Shown here one piece after another: positions 1-9,345 of a DNA stretch of 64,000 nt. Under the pieces are notes generated by a model. That model did no database searches and was not told the origin of the DNA. It saw nothing but the letters and a program-made list of their open reading frames with translations. The translations under genes and the position numbers were made by a program. Within the stretch, counting starts at the first letter, position 1; each line of letters starts with the position of its first letter. The DNA is from Bartonella rochalimae ATCC BAA-1498 (GTDB taxonomy: Bacteria; Pseudomonadota; Alphaproteobacteria; Rhizobiales; Rhizobiaceae), in NCBI RefSeq assembly GCF_000706645.1, contig NZ_KL407338.1:139405-203404 (forward strand). Reading direction: 5' to 3'.

Positions 1-472
1 CAATTTGCTTTAAAAAGGTTGAGTGTTTTTATTATTATCTTGTAAATTTCAAATACAGCTATAGATGAAGTTTAGGGAGTTATTAAATATTAACGGTATG
101 GGTTGGCATTTGCGTACTATATTATATCTGAAATAAATTGTATTCATTTAGTATTATACAAAGATGTAAATTTATTATCATACTATCTTTTAAAAATGTC
201 TGTTATAAAGCGTATTCTGTGTTTTATGATACAGCTTAATTTGATTTTAAATGTCATCAAATATATGTACAAAATGAATATAATTAAATTAATTCTACAA
301 TGCTAATGAGATAGCGATAGAGAAATAATTGTATGAGGTAATAGCTTAGTATGGAATAAAATTCTGTAGAGTAGGGATTTTTATTCGTATGAAGTTCTGT
401 TGAATGTAAGATCAACGGATATAGAATTATAATATAAACATGTTTTTCACTAACTGAAAATCGAAATAATAT
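1..472. other. AT-rich stretch, no supported gene
   Basis: Very AT-rich sequence with no recognisable gene. A 67-codon open frame at 103-306 has a biased composition (I, L, Y, K, N), no ribosome binding site and no familiar motif, so I treat it as chance. The stretch may hold the promoter of the small ORF at 473 or the decayed end of a gene lying to the left of the window. Confidence 0.5.
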
Positions 473-778
473 ATGTTAAGTTCTATTATGGTAAATAAAC
501 GAAAGAAACGAAAAAAGAAATCTATAAAACAATGGAGTATTACCATAGCATTTTTGGCAGTAATGTTCCGCTTTATTCTTTGGTTAATAAAACAATTTTA
601 TCGCCGTGTATGTGCAAATGCTTGTTTAGTTATAGGCTTGTTTATTTTTATTATAAGTTTTGGTTTTTTTTTAATTAATGCATTGTTTTCACAAATAAAA
701 ACACACCAGGATGTATTGACTGATATTAATTTAGCATTGGTTTCAGTTGTATCAGAAGATACTATTTTATCTAAATAA
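473..778 (+). CDS. small membrane protein of unknown function, possibly a truncated remnant
   Basis: A 101-residue ORF. It has a very basic N-terminus (KRKKRKKK near residues 8-16), one hydrophobic stretch at about residues 24-38 and a second at about 51-70, then a short polar tail. No Shine-Dalgarno sequence is visible before the ATG at 473 or the alternative ATG at 488. The layout (basic cap, membrane segment, then NALFSQ) is reminiscent of the N-terminus of rhizobial membrane-anchored peptidoglycan-binding proteins, whose C-terminal domain would be missing here. That comparison is from memory and weak. It could equally be a lineage-specific small membrane protein. The next 480 bases contain no ORF that would supply a missing domain. 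Confidence 0.35.
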   Translation: MLSSIMVNKRKKRKKKSIKQWSITIAFLAVMFRFILWLIKQFYRRVCANACLVIGLFIFIISFGFFLINALFSQIKTHQDVLTDINLALVSVVSEDTILSK

Positions 779-1260
779 CCAACAAAAATTTAAGTCGATG
801 CTCATTCCTGTTTCTATTGCAAGTAGTTTACTTAAGATTTATCTTTGCGCTGACTGTAAAGAATTATATTAGAAAGCCTATTGGATACGCAACAGAAATT
901 AGCAAAATTAAAATGATCCATGGTCATTTATCAAGAAATATTTTGTTATAAAGAATTAGAGAGTTATAGTTTTTATTTATTAGGTATAGTGTATTAAAGA
1001 TAGCAAGTGCTTCAATAACGATATTGAATACTTTACTAAAGAAACTATTTTAAATGTTCTATTTTGATATTATTTAGAGAAAAGAAACTTTATATTCTTT
1101 CAGCTTTTAGAGAAATCATTATTTGTGTAGAAGATTAAAAGGCTGAAAATGATTTTAAATAGTCAAAAATATTTACATTTGTTCAGAATAGAAAAATTAA
1201 TCATAAGATTTTGATTAAAATACTGAAGTTGATTTGTTCAGTTAAAGATTAGGACACTTA
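779..1260. other. intergenic stretch, no supported gene
   Basis: AT-rich, with stops in all frames. I translated it looking for a continuation of the ORF ending at 778 and found nothing convincing. The only structure seen is an imperfect stem in which TTCAGC-TTTTA near 1098-1110 pairs with TAAAAGGCTGAA near 1134-1147. It lies between a rightward ORF and the end of a leftward operon, so it could be a weak terminator, but there is no clear U-tract. Confidence 0.4.
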
Positions 1261-1800
1261 TCATTCATTGAATATACGACAAGTTGCTTTTGCAAGAAAA
1301 GATTCACTTTCTTTTTTTTCAAGTAGCGATGGAGTGAATACACGTAAAATAGCAAAACCCTCATTTAATTTTTGAGAGACTAAAACTGAATGAAGGGTAT
1401 GTTCAATTTTTGATTGTTTGAGTTTTGTTATTTGTAGAGGGCTTCCGATAATGAGATTGAGCTTAGCATTTGGGGCTGTTTTATCATTGAGATTGTAGAA
1501 AATAATTCCGTCGTTTGTATAAGCTGATAATGACCAAAATTGTGTTGTTTGTGGAGTGGTTAAGTGAACAGGACCATTGTCTAGATTAAATTTGCAGACT
1601 TTAAGAAGAAATAAAGGATCCATTGATTGGCGAATAGGATTATCCGAATTCAGGTCGGCAAATTGATAAGGAGGTCCTATTTTTTCAAGTCGTGTCCATA
1701 TATTATTTCGTGTGTAATGAGGAATGAACAGTAAAATACAAATATGAACAATGATCGTACTGGTGCCTATAAGAAGAATTGTATGGATGAATTTAAACAC
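1261..1800 (-). CDS. DUF1254-type small membrane protein
   Basis: A 179-residue protein with one N-terminal membrane segment (about residues 5-26) followed by an extracytoplasmic domain. Segments such as TPQTTQFWSLSAYTNDGIIF and the LNLIIG region resemble the DUF1254/DUF1214-type membrane proteins that rhizobia and Brucella encode in pairs. The biochemical function is unknown. The start is a GTG preceded by AGGAG at a 7-base spacing, and the gene overlaps the end of the upstream DUF1214 gene by 8 bases. It is therefore very probably the last gene of a three-gene leftward operon headed by the penicillin-binding protein. Confidence 0.65.
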   Translation of the reverse strand: MFKFIHTILLIGTSTIIVHICILLFIPHYTRNNIWTRLEKIGPPYQFADLNSDNPIRQSMDPLFLLKVCKFNLDNGPVHLTTPQTTQFWSLSAYTNDGIIFYNLNDKTAPNAKLNLIIGSPLQITKLKQSKIEHTLHSVLVSQKLNEGFAILRVFTPSLLEKKESESFLAKATCRIFNE

Positions 1801-2407
1801 ATTTTTCTCCTGCTGGAATTCGTTCTACGGAGGGCATCATAGGTTTTCGTAGTTCTGTTGTAGAAATAATTGAAGTGTCATATAAGTTCAGAATAATTCC
1901 AAATTCTTTTTTACTCGTTGATGCAAGCCAATTTCCTGTTTGCGGTGTTGGTGAGATATGTATCCGTAATGAACCATCATTTTCATAAATTACGTTGTAA
2001 GTGTGGAGTGCAGAAGGAATATTATTTGTTGAAGTGTAAGGTTTAAGGAATTTGTCAGCTAGATACAGAGTAAAGAGACGCGTTTCAGGAATGTGTCCTG
2101 TAAGTAAATAATGGCAGTTGGGACGTAGCGGATGTCCCTGGTTGTCTGTCCAAAGTTGGAAAATAAGATTTTCTGGATATCCAAGAGAAATATCACCACG
2201 CTTTGCAGTGCGTGCGCGGGTGTAAGGATCAGCTTTAGGTGTTCCTATGTGTAAATAGCTCTTCCATTCTCTAATCTTTAAACTATCAAAATCTATGGCA
2301 GTATTAAGCATATAATTAACGCTGAATATTCCAGATATAATGGAAAAAACGAAGATTAAAAAAGTAAAAATGATATTAAAAAACACTGTAGGATACTCAA
2401 ATTGCAT
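1793..2407 (-). CDS. DUF1214 domain-containing membrane protein
   Basis: A 204-residue protein with one membrane segment at about residues 8-30 and a C-terminal domain containing CHYLLTGHIPETRLFTLYLA and the GSLRIHISPTPQTGNWLAS region. The latter is the recognisable DUF1214 signature (a short beta-rich domain ending in NWLP or NWLA). The function is unestablished. The gene overlaps the 3' end of the penicillin-binding protein gene by 11 bases and the next DUF1254-type gene by 8, which indicates translational coupling. The association with a peptidoglycan synthase is positional and does not prove a role in the cell wall. Confidence 0.7.
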   Translation of the reverse strand: MQFEYPTVFFNIIFTFLIFVFSIISGIFSVNYMLNTAIDFDSLKIREWKSYLHIGTPKADPYTRARTAKRGDISLGYPENLIFQLWTDNQGHPLRPNCHYLLTGHIPETRLFTLYLADKFLKPYTSTNNIPSALHTYNVIYENDGSLRIHISPTPQTGNWLASTSKKEFGIILNLYDTSIISTTELRKPMMPSVERIPAGEKCV

Positions 2408-4559
2408 TCGTTGAAGAAAAAATAGTTTTCGTATTTGATAAGGTCATATTTGGTAATTTTTGTAAGTCTTTGTTGATAGAACGTATAGCGTTTAATGTTT
2501 CTGGTGAGAGTATTTTAGGCAATTTAGAAATTATATAAGAATTATCATGGGAAGGATTCATTGGTGATTGATAAGGTAAAATAGAATTTTTTACACCATA
2601 GAGTGGTTGAAGAACTGTATTTTGGTGTGCACAGAGCATAATGCGATGCCATATCATGGCGGGAATAACACCACCAAAAGCGCGATTCATGGGTGAAAAA
2701 TTATCATTTCCCATCCATACAGCACCAGTATAATTACCAGTAAAGCCAACAAACCAAGCATCACGGTAGGCTTGTGATGTTCCAGTTTTTCCGGCAACAA
2801 GTGACATGGGCAGCGCTGCGCGTTTACCAGATCCTCGTGTGGTAACACCAACAAGCATTTGATTCATATAAGCAGCGGATTGTTCACTGATAACTTGATA
2901 TGGTTTGTTACCGTTCCGTGTCCAATCCCATATGACATGACCATCTATTGTGCTAATTCGTGTAAAGCCGTGGCGATTTCCAGCTATGCCTCTATTAGCG
3001 AAGACATTAAAACCAATTGCTTGATCCATTGGTGTCATATTGGATGTTCCTAATACCATGGTTTTGTGTGATAAAATATGAGAATTAATACCCATATTTT
3101 TAATCAAATTTCTGATTGGTTCAGTATTACGATTAAGATATTTGTAAGTAATATAGACGGGTATTGTATTAATAGAAAAGGCTAAAGCAGTTGCTAAATC
3201 GACATTGCCGATATAACGGCCAGAGTTATTTCTTGGCGACCAACCATCCCAATGGATAGGTTTATCAGATACTATAGTATCGGGGGATAATCCATGTTCC
3301 TCCATGGCAGTTGCATAAACATATGGTTTGAACGAAGAACCAGGTTGTCGACCACCTTGTGTTGCTCTATTAAATTGGCTTTTTTCATAATCAAGTCCCC
3401 CAACAATTGCACGTACAGCTCCGTTATTGTCAAGAATAACGGTGGCTGCTTGTGTTGCGTGATATTGTTGGCCATATTGGTATAGATAATATTCGATTGC
3501 TTCTTCTGCTGCTCGTTGAATATTTGGATCAAGGGTTGTTTGAACAATTAAGGTGCGGCTTGGTAATTGACTGCTGATTTGACGTATTTCATCAAATGCC
3601 CAATCAAGAAAATAATTAGGCTGACTGTTTTGGGCTTTTGTAATAATTTTGGCAGGTTGGCGGTATGCTTTGATAATTTGGCTATCCATCATAAAATTAC
3701 TGTCAACAAGATTAGATAGAACTATATTTGCACGTGCTTGTGCAGCAGGTAAATTGCTATGAGGAGCATATTTGGTTGGTGCTTTGAAAAGACCAGCTAA
3801 TATAGCGGATTCTGCTAAGGATATGTTGCGTATATTTTTATCGAAATAAAATTTTGATGCCGCTGCAATACCGAAATTGTTTCCTCCCATATATACGCGA
3901 TCGAGATAGAGTTGCAAAATTTGTTTTTTGCTAAGATTTGCTTCTAGCCATAGAGCAAGATAAGCTTCTTTAATTTTACGTGTTATGGTTCTTTCATGTG
4001 TTAAAAATAAATTTTTAGCGAGTTGTTGTGTAAGGGTTGAACCACCTTGAACGATAATTTTAGCTTGTATATTTTGTGTAATTGCTCGTATAAGACCGTA
4101 AAAATCAATTCCCCAATGATGAAAAAAACGTCGATCTTCTGTTGCAAGAACTGCTTTGATAAGATAATCAGGCATTTCCTCTACAGGGACGGATAGAGCT
4201 GGTAAAGCTCCACGGTGTCCAATAGAATTTCCATAGCGGTCCAGAAAAAGAATGGAAAAATTCTTCGATGAATACCAATCTTTTTTTGTTAATTCAAAAA
4301 CAGAAATACCGATGATGGTGAATAAAGTAAAAGCAATCACCCCTAATGTTAATGTTTCATCGAGAATTTCAACGATACATCGTTTCCATCCTCGTACACG
4401 AAAACGTTGCGAAATAAGGGCTGTTCTATTCCAGAAGAAATTGTGACAAATACGGATATTGTAAAGTGTTGTGTCTAGCCACGCATCTAATTCAATAAGT
4501 TTAGGGCTATGGAATGGTTTATTTTGTTGGATTTTCTTTTTTTTCAAAAAATCAAACAT
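2397..4559 (-). CDS. class A penicillin-binding protein (PBP1A family)
   Basis: A 720-residue bifunctional peptidoglycan synthase. A cytoplasmic N-terminus is followed by a membrane segment near residues 67-88. The glycosyltransferase domain (family GT51) shows EDRRFFHHWGID with the catalytic Glu and GGSTLTQQLAKN. The transpeptidase domain shows the active-site SxxK as GGRQPGSSFKPYVYA, the SxN as SIN (ALAFSINTIP) and the KTG box as AGKTGTSQAYRDAWFVGF. All key residues are present, so both polymerisation and cross-linking should work at the periplasmic face of the inner membrane. It is the first gene of a leftward operon, coupled to the DUF1214 gene by an 11-base overlap. I do not assign a mrcA or pbpC name because paralogue distinction needs a tree. 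Confidence 0.93.
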   Translation of the reverse strand: MFDFLKKKKIQQNKPFHSPKLIELDAWLDTTLYNIRICHNFFWNRTALISQRFRVRGWKRCIVEILDETLTLGVIAFTLFTIIGISVFELTKKDWYSSKNFSILFLDRYGNSIGHRGALPALSVPVEEMPDYLIKAVLATEDRRFFHHWGIDFYGLIRAITQNIQAKIIVQGGSTLTQQLAKNLFLTHERTITRKIKEAYLALWLEANLSKKQILQLYLDRVYMGGNNFGIAAASKFYFDKNIRNISLAESAILAGLFKAPTKYAPHSNLPAAQARANIVLSNLVDSNFMMDSQIIKAYRQPAKIITKAQNSQPNYFLDWAFDEIRQISSQLPSRTLIVQTTLDPNIQRAAEEAIEYYLYQYGQQYHATQAATVILDNNGAVRAIVGGLDYEKSQFNRATQGGRQPGSSFKPYVYATAMEEHGLSPDTIVSDKPIHWDGWSPRNNSGRYIGNVDLATALAFSINTIPVYITYKYLNRNTEPIRNLIKNMGINSHILSHKTMVLGTSNMTPMDQAIGFNVFANRGIAGNRHGFTRISTIDGHVIWDWTRNGNKPYQVISEQSAAYMNQMLVGVTTRGSGKRAALPMSLVAGKTGTSQAYRDAWFVGFTGNYTGAVWMGNDNFSPMNRAFGGVIPAMIWHRIMLCAHQNTVLQPLYGVKNSILPYQSPMNPSHDNSYIISKLPKILSPETLNAIRSINKDLQKLPNMTLSNTKTIFSSTNAI

Positions 4560-4891
4560 AAAAAGCCTATGCTAAAGTAATACAATTAAATAATCTGATA
4601 ATAATTATATGGAGTATAAGAACTTTTTTGCTATAGGCATGGCAAAAAAAGAATGTATTTGAGATTATGATACTTAATTTATCTGAAATATATATTTAGT
4701 TTTATATTTTAAAAATTTTTGTTATTTAAATTTCGCATGCCATTAAAAAAAATGAACTTATAATTACTAAAATTTTAATATGATGATATATATATATAAA
4801 GTTATATTTTTCTTTATGTCATTTAAATTGGGGAAATGAATTAATTTCTTTATTCATTGTTTATTCACATAAAATAACTTATAAAAAATCT
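4560..4891. promoter_or_regulatory. divergent intergenic region between the PBP operon and feuN
   Basis: These 332 bases separate two divergently transcribed units and must hold both promoters. The sequence is very AT-rich, with a TATATATATA tract near 4788-4798. I could not pick a convincing -35/-10 pair for either direction and see no strong operator-like dyad. Confidence 0.4.
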
Positions 4892-5128
4892 ATGATGGGA
4901 AAAATTTTCTTTTTTGCGATATTCATAGGCCTTATCGGTTTAGATTTTGTTTTAGCAGCTGATTGTATTGAAGTAGGAAAAAAAGTTGCTATGCAACAAA
5001 AAGGGACACTAACTCGTTCAACACCGAGTATTCAAGGTGGCAAAAATATGTGTGTGGTTGTGATTGTTGTTCCTGCGCATAATGGGGATAAATCACGACG
5101 TGTTGAGGTTGTTATTGCTGCCGATTAA
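4892..5128 (+). CDS. feuN: FeuN-like small periplasmic modulator
   Basis: A 78-residue protein with a clean signal peptide (hydrophobic residues 4-20, cleavage expected after VLAA) and a mature part of about 55 residues with two cysteines (DCIEVG and NMCVVV). It lies 18 bases upstream of a FeuP-FeuQ-type two-component pair. In Sinorhizobium meliloti, feuN encodes a small periplasmic protein in that position that restrains the FeuQ sensor. The assignment rests on position, size, signal peptide and the shared rhizobial layout. I cannot align the proteins here. The start is one of two adjacent ATG codons (4892 or 4895), and neither has a good Shine-Dalgarno sequence. Confidence 0.65.
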   Translation: MMGKIFFFAIFIGLIGLDFVLAADCIEVGKKVAMQQKGTLTRSTPSIQGGKNMCVVVIVVPAHNGDKSRRVEVVIAAD

Positions 5129-5146
5129 CTTTTTTCAGGTGTAGTG

Positions 5147-5815
5147 ATGCGTATTTTGATTGTTGAAGATGATCGCGATCTTAATCATCAATTAGCAAAA
5201 GCAATAAAAGATGCTGGATATGTTTTTGATAGCGCTTTTAATGGTGAATACGCTTATTTTTTAGGAAGCACAGAGTCTTATGATGCTGTAATTCTTGATA
5301 TCGGTTTGTCAGGTATGGATGGAATTCAAGTCGTTAAAAAATGGCGTAAAGAGGGATATTCTATGCCTGTTTTAATGTTAACAGTATGTGATCGTTGGTC
5401 TGATAAGGTACGTGGTATTGATGCCGGTGCTGATGATTATGTTGTTAAGCCATTCCATTTAGAGGAAGTAATGGCACGGTTGCGTGCTTTAATTCGCCGC
5501 TCGACGGGACATGCAACAAATACGTTATCTTGTGGGGAGGTGTTATTAGATACTAAAACTTCTCGTGTTTTTATTGATGGACAGTTAATTAAATTAACAT
5601 CATATGAATTTCGGCTTCTTTCTTATCTTATGCATCATAGTGATAAAGTAGTTTCAAAGACAGAGCTTATTGAGCATCTTTATGATCAGGATTTTGATAA
5701 AGATTCGAATACAATTGAAGTGTTTGTAAGGCGGTTGCGTAAAAAACTTGGGGTAGATTCGATTGAGACTGTTCGTGGACTAGGCTATAGAATAAAAATG
5801 TTAGGTGATAAATGA
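5147..5815 (+). CDS. feuP: FeuP-like response regulator (OmpR family)
   Basis: A 222-residue OmpR/PhoB-type regulator. The receiver domain has the acidic pair in VEDDRD, the phospho-acceptor Asp near residue 51 (AVILDIGLSGMDG), a Thr switch residue (LMLTV) and the conserved Lys in DYVVKPFH. The winged-helix DNA-binding domain ends in VRGLGYRI. I chose ATG at 5147 over GTG at 5144 because translation then begins directly with MRILIVEDD. Its stop overlaps the kinase start as ATGA. In S. meliloti FeuP activates genes for cyclic glucan export. The target set in this organism is unknown. Confidence 0.85.
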   Translation: MRILIVEDDRDLNHQLAKAIKDAGYVFDSAFNGEYAYFLGSTESYDAVILDIGLSGMDGIQVVKKWRKEGYSMPVLMLTVCDRWSDKVRGIDAGADDYVVKPFHLEEVMARLRALIRRSTGHATNTLSCGEVLLDTKTSRVFIDGQLIKLTSYEFRLLSYLMHHSDKVVSKTELIEHLYDQDFDKDSNTIEVFVRRLRKKLGVDSIETVRGLGYRIKMLGDK

Positions 5816-7221
5816 GGGCTTTGAAGAATAATAATCGGTTGAAACGGTTATTTTTTTTTGTTGGAAAATCTCTCAGTCTGCGTGTTATGATTTTATCAAC
5901 ATTATGGGCTATTATTTCACTTTCATTTATTTCAGCAGTCAGCATTTTATTCTATCAGCGTTCAAGTGAACAAAGTTTGGATCGTATTCTTTCTTCTCAG
6001 CTTTATAGTCTGATTACAGCTGTAACTGTCACACCTGAAGGATATTTGAGAGGGAATCCTAGATTTGGTGATATTCGTTATTCAGATCCAACGTCTGGAT
6101 GGTATTGGGAGGTATTGCCTGTATCATCTAATCTATATGGAAGATTGGTATCACAATCATTAGGAACTAAAGAAATTTTTTCACCGAGCATTGTTGATAT
6201 TCCTTTTAATAGTGAATTTTTTCGTTCTTATCGAATAAAGGGTATAGATGGGGAAAACCTAAAAGTTATTGAAAGTGATGTTATTCTTGATAATCAGAAT
6301 CGTGTTGCTCGTTTTCGCCTTATTGGAAATATTGATGAAGTGCATGGACAGGTAAAAGAATTTGAACAGACTTTACAAATTTTTCTGTGGAGTTTTGGTA
6401 TAGGGAGTGTTCTTATCAATTTGACTCTTATTTTTTTTAGTTTGCAGCCATTAAGACGAATTCAACAAACATTGAATGATATTCGTACGGGAAAGACTGA
6501 TTATATAAGTATGGATTTATTAAGTGAAGTTATGCCATTGGCACAAGAAATGAATGCTCTTATTGATAATAATCAACGTATTATTGAAAGATTTCGAACT
6601 CAGGTTGGTAATCTTGCTCATTCATTAAAGACACCTTTATCAGTTATCATTAATGAAGTTGATGGCATGACAGGGGAAGCAGCCCTTTTATTGCGCGAGC
6701 AAGCTAAAATAATGCATGCACAAATTAATCATTATTTACGACGTGCGCGGATTGCAGCACAGCGCGATAGTATTATTTCTCATACGTCTGTTTGGGAAAC
6801 ACTTAATCGTTTGATTAGGGTCATAAAAAAACTCAATCCTGATAAACATATTCAATTTACTATGGATGTTGATGATATTATTTTTTCTGGTGAAAAAGAA
6901 GATCTAGAGGAAATTGTGGGTAATTTGCTTGAGAACGCTGCTCAGTGGTCTCGCACTAAAATCTTAATCTGTTGTTCTTTAGAAGAAAGTTTTGAAGAAA
7001 TAGCATTCTTTAGTATTGTTATTGAAGATGATGGTCCTGGTTTGACAGAAGAGCAAATTGATAAAGCTTTAAAAAGAGGTCAACGTTTTGATGAAAGTAA
7101 GCCAGGAACAGGATTGGGATTAGCAATTGTCTCAGATATGGTTAGTGAATATGGTGGAAGCTTTTCTTTGTCGCGTTCTAAACTGGGTGGATTATATACA
7201 AAAATTGTATTACCAAGGTGA
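5812..7221 (+). CDS. feuQ: FeuQ-like sensor histidine kinase
   Basis: A 469-residue membrane kinase. One membrane segment lies at about residues 24-46 and a second at about 191-213, enclosing a periplasmic sensor domain of about 145 residues. A HAMP-like linker follows (LQPLRRIQQTL). The phospho-acceptor His is in NLAHSLKTPLSV, the N box is GNLLENAAQWS, and the G boxes are EDDGPGLTEEQ and GTGLGLAIV. It begins by a four-base ATGA overlap with the regulator, so the two are co-translated. The periplasmic loop is the expected contact site for the small FeuN-like protein encoded just upstream. Confidence 0.87.
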   Translation: MRALKNNNRLKRLFFFVGKSLSLRVMILSTLWAIISLSFISAVSILFYQRSSEQSLDRILSSQLYSLITAVTVTPEGYLRGNPRFGDIRYSDPTSGWYWEVLPVSSNLYGRLVSQSLGTKEIFSPSIVDIPFNSEFFRSYRIKGIDGENLKVIESDVILDNQNRVARFRLIGNIDEVHGQVKEFEQTLQIFLWSFGIGSVLINLTLIFFSLQPLRRIQQTLNDIRTGKTDYISMDLLSEVMPLAQEMNALIDNNQRIIERFRTQVGNLAHSLKTPLSVIINEVDGMTGEAALLLREQAKIMHAQINHYLRRARIAAQRDSIISHTSVWETLNRLIRVIKKLNPDKHIQFTMDVDDIIFSGEKEDLEEIVGNLLENAAQWSRTKILICCSLEESFEEIAFFSIVIEDDGPGLTEEQIDKALKRGQRFDESKPGTGLGLAIVSDMVSEYGGSFSLSRSKLGGLYTKIVLPR

Positions 7222-7426
7222 TAAATATGTTTTCTTTTTCTTGGTGTCTATACCAAAGATAATATCTGTAATAAAAAGCGATATTTTGTATACAGCTTAA
7301 GGTAGTAAGTAAAAATATTTTCGTACCTTAATTGTTATATTTATATGTCATGGAGGATATAAATGAAAATTTTGTTTTTATGGTTTTATAGATGTCAGAA
7401 AAATTGATGATGAGTTTTATGGTGTC

Positions 7427-7846
7427 ATGATGCAGAAAGTCTTTTTATCATTAATTGGTATGTTGATTGTCAGTTTATCGGGGTGTAGTCATACGTTGAA
7501 ATTAGATACAAAGGATCTCAATGTAGAAGAAGTTCATTTTGATAAGATTAATAGCATGGGGACTGGTCTCCTTGGATCTTCTTTTACGCTATTATCTATG
7601 GATGATCGTTATAAAGTTTTGCAAGCAGAATATAATGCGCTAGAATATGCTGGTGCTGGAAAAAAAGTAAGCTGGGTATCTAAAAAAAGAGGTATTTTTG
7701 GTGAAGTAAGTGCAGGGCAATTTTATCAGGTTGGTTCACAAAATTGTCGTCAGTATAGTCACTCTTTTACTCTTAATAGTGTATCTGAAATAGTTTATGG
7801 TAGTGCATGCCGCAATGCTGATGGAAGTTGGGTGCCTCTTATATAA
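7427..7846 (+). CDS. outer-membrane lipoprotein with 17-kDa-antigen-like C-terminus
   Basis: A 139-residue protein. A lipoprotein signal peptide ends in the lipobox LSGC (Cys near residue 20), so the mature protein should be lipidated. The C-terminal half contains NCRQYSHSFTLNSVSEIVYG followed by ACRNADGSWVPL. This matches the C-terminal domain found in rickettsial 17-kDa surface antigens and many alphaproteobacterial lipoproteins (CR.Y..TV...G....G.ACR..DGSW). The glycine-zipper N-terminal domain of that family is not evident. Its role is unknown, probably structural at the envelope. It stands alone between feuQ and the ccm operon, about 200 bases from the former. Confidence 0.65.
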   Translation: MMQKVFLSLIGMLIVSLSGCSHTLKLDTKDLNVEEVHFDKINSMGTGLLGSSFTLLSMDDRYKVLQAEYNALEYAGAGKKVSWVSKKRGIFGEVSAGQFYQVGSQNCRQYSHSFTLNSVSEIVYGSACRNADGSWVPLI

Positions 7847-7914
7847 GTGCCACAATAAAAGCATGAAGGAAATTGGTTGTAGTTTTTTGATTTCCACATA
7901 GGTGTTAAAGTGAT

Positions 7915-8694
7915 ATGCTATTATCAGTCTTGGTTGCATTTTTTTTAATTTTTTTAACAATTATTCTTTTTTTGTTTTTTTATTGTGGAACAAAACAAAA
8001 GAAAATGTCTTCTTTCAACCTTGATCAAACTCAAAACTGTGAGAGTGAAACTAATTTTCAACGTTGTACTTTTGATGCAGGAGGTGTGCGAAGACTTTAT
8101 AAATATTCAAAAAGTTTTTGCGCACTTATGGTGCTAAGTGTTCTATTTATTTTTTTTGTAACATGGGGTGTTTATAGTCTGACGGGTAATCCAGGAGTCA
8201 AAAGTTATTTTTTTAGTGAATTGATGGAGAAAGATCCCAATACGTTAAATGAGCATGAAAAACTTATTCGTTTAGAAGTGCTTTTTTTTCGTATGCCTCA
8301 TGATGGAAAGGTAGCAGATGCATTGGCAGTAGCGTATCTTGAGGCTGGTCGTTTTCAAGATGCTGTGAATACCTACTTATATGCACTTCATTTAAATGGA
8401 GAAACAGCTCCAAGGCTGTTAGGATATGGTTTAGCGTTAGTTAATTATGAAGGAGGAATAATTACGCAAGAAGCACAGGATATTTTTCAGAAGGCTGTTA
8501 ATTTAGCACCAAAAGATTTTTATCCTCATTTACTTTTAGCAAGTGCTTTTCATCAATCAGGTCAATCTTCTCAAGCGGTTCAGCTTTTACAAAACTTCCT
8601 TAATCAGACACCTAAGAATATTAAAGGAAGATCACGTATTGAAGAAATGATTATTCAGTTGCGTAGTGTTTCTGATGAGCAAGATTTAGATTAA
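7915..8694 (+). CDS. ccmI: cytochrome c maturation protein CcmI (CycH)
   Basis: A 259-residue inner-membrane protein with two membrane segments (about residues 4-24 and 66-88) and a C-terminal region with tetratricopeptide-like helices (EAGRFQDAVNTYLYALHLNG and the NLAPKDFYPHLLLASAFHQSG region). CcmI presents apocytochrome c to the heme ligation machinery. The protein is shorter than the roughly 370-residue rhizobial CycH and seems to lack most of the C-terminal extension after the TPR part. It is the first of four ccm genes in the classical rhizobial order (cycH-cycJ-cycK-cycL), which supports the call. The ccmABCD genes are not in this window. Confidence 0.85.
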   Translation: MLLSVLVAFFLIFLTIILFLFFYCGTKQKKMSSFNLDQTQNCESETNFQRCTFDAGGVRRLYKYSKSFCALMVLSVLFIFFVTWGVYSLTGNPGVKSYFFSELMEKDPNTLNEHEKLIRLEVLFFRMPHDGKVADALAVAYLEAGRFQDAVNTYLYALHLNGETAPRLLGYGLALVNYEGGIITQEAQDIFQKAVNLAPKDFYPHLLLASAFHQSGQSSQAVQLLQNFLNQTPKNIKGRSRIEEMIIQLRSVSDEQDLD

Positions 8695-8847
8695 TTTATA
8701 ATTGCATAATTGGGTGAATTTGTTCAGAAATAGACAAAATACTTATAATCAGTTTTACTTATATAAAAGAATGTGCAAAACTCTTTCAGTACACAATAGG
8801 GCATGTATACAATACACATTAATGAAAATATTTTTCATGAGTAGGCC

Positions 8848-9345
8848 ATGAACAGTGCACCTTTAAAGGATTCTTTTTCACTTGAGCTTGTTTTGAAGAC
8901 GCAAAAAAAAAATAGACTACTTATGGTTTTATCATGTCTTTTTATTATAGCAATTGTTACCGGTTTCATGTTGTATATGATCCGTAATACAGTCAATTTT
9001 TTTCGAATGCCATCTGAAATTACAAGAGAAGATATTTTAACGGGTCGTTCCTTACGTTTAGGTGGTTTTGTTGAAAAAGGAACTGTTGAATACAGTGGAA
9101 ATATGCAAGTTACCTTTTTTGTAACTGATAATCTAAAACATGAAAAGGTTATTTTTACTGGTATATTACCGGATCTTTTTCGCGAAGGACAAGGCGTTAT
9201 TGTGGAAGGATATTTCAATAAACAAAGAATTTTTATAGGTACGCGTATTTTGGCAAAACATGATGAGACTTATATGTCTAAAGAAATGGCTGATCGCGTA
9301 AATAAATGTCAGAATATGAAGGGACAATTCGATTGTGCTCGTTGA
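8848..9345 (+). CDS. ccmE: cytochrome c maturation heme chaperone CcmE (CycJ)
   Basis: A 165-residue protein with an N-terminal membrane anchor (about residues 27-50) and a periplasmic OB-fold domain. The family signature [20 protein letters not shown] is present, and LAKHDETYM carries the histidine that binds heme covalently. CcmE shuttles heme from the CcmABCD complex to CcmF/H. It follows ccmI after about 150 bases and overlaps ccmF by 11 bases, so it is translationally coupled to the ligase subunit it serves. Confidence 0.95.
   Translation: MNSAPLKDSFSLELVLKTQKKNRLLMVLSCLFIIAIVTGFMLYMIRNTVNFFRMPSEITREDILTGRSLRLGGFVEKGTVEYSGNMQVTFFVTDNLKHEKVIFTGILPDLFREGQGVIVEGYFNKQRIFIGTRILAKHDETYMSKEMADRVNKCQNMKGQFDCAR

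Noticed and set aside
103-306. 67-codon open frame in the left AT-rich region
   Set aside because: Biased composition, no ribosome site, no motif; consistent with chance in very AT-rich DNA.
7222-7426. Terminator after feuQ at TTGGTGTCTATACCAA
   Set aside because: Stem of only five bases and no U-tract.
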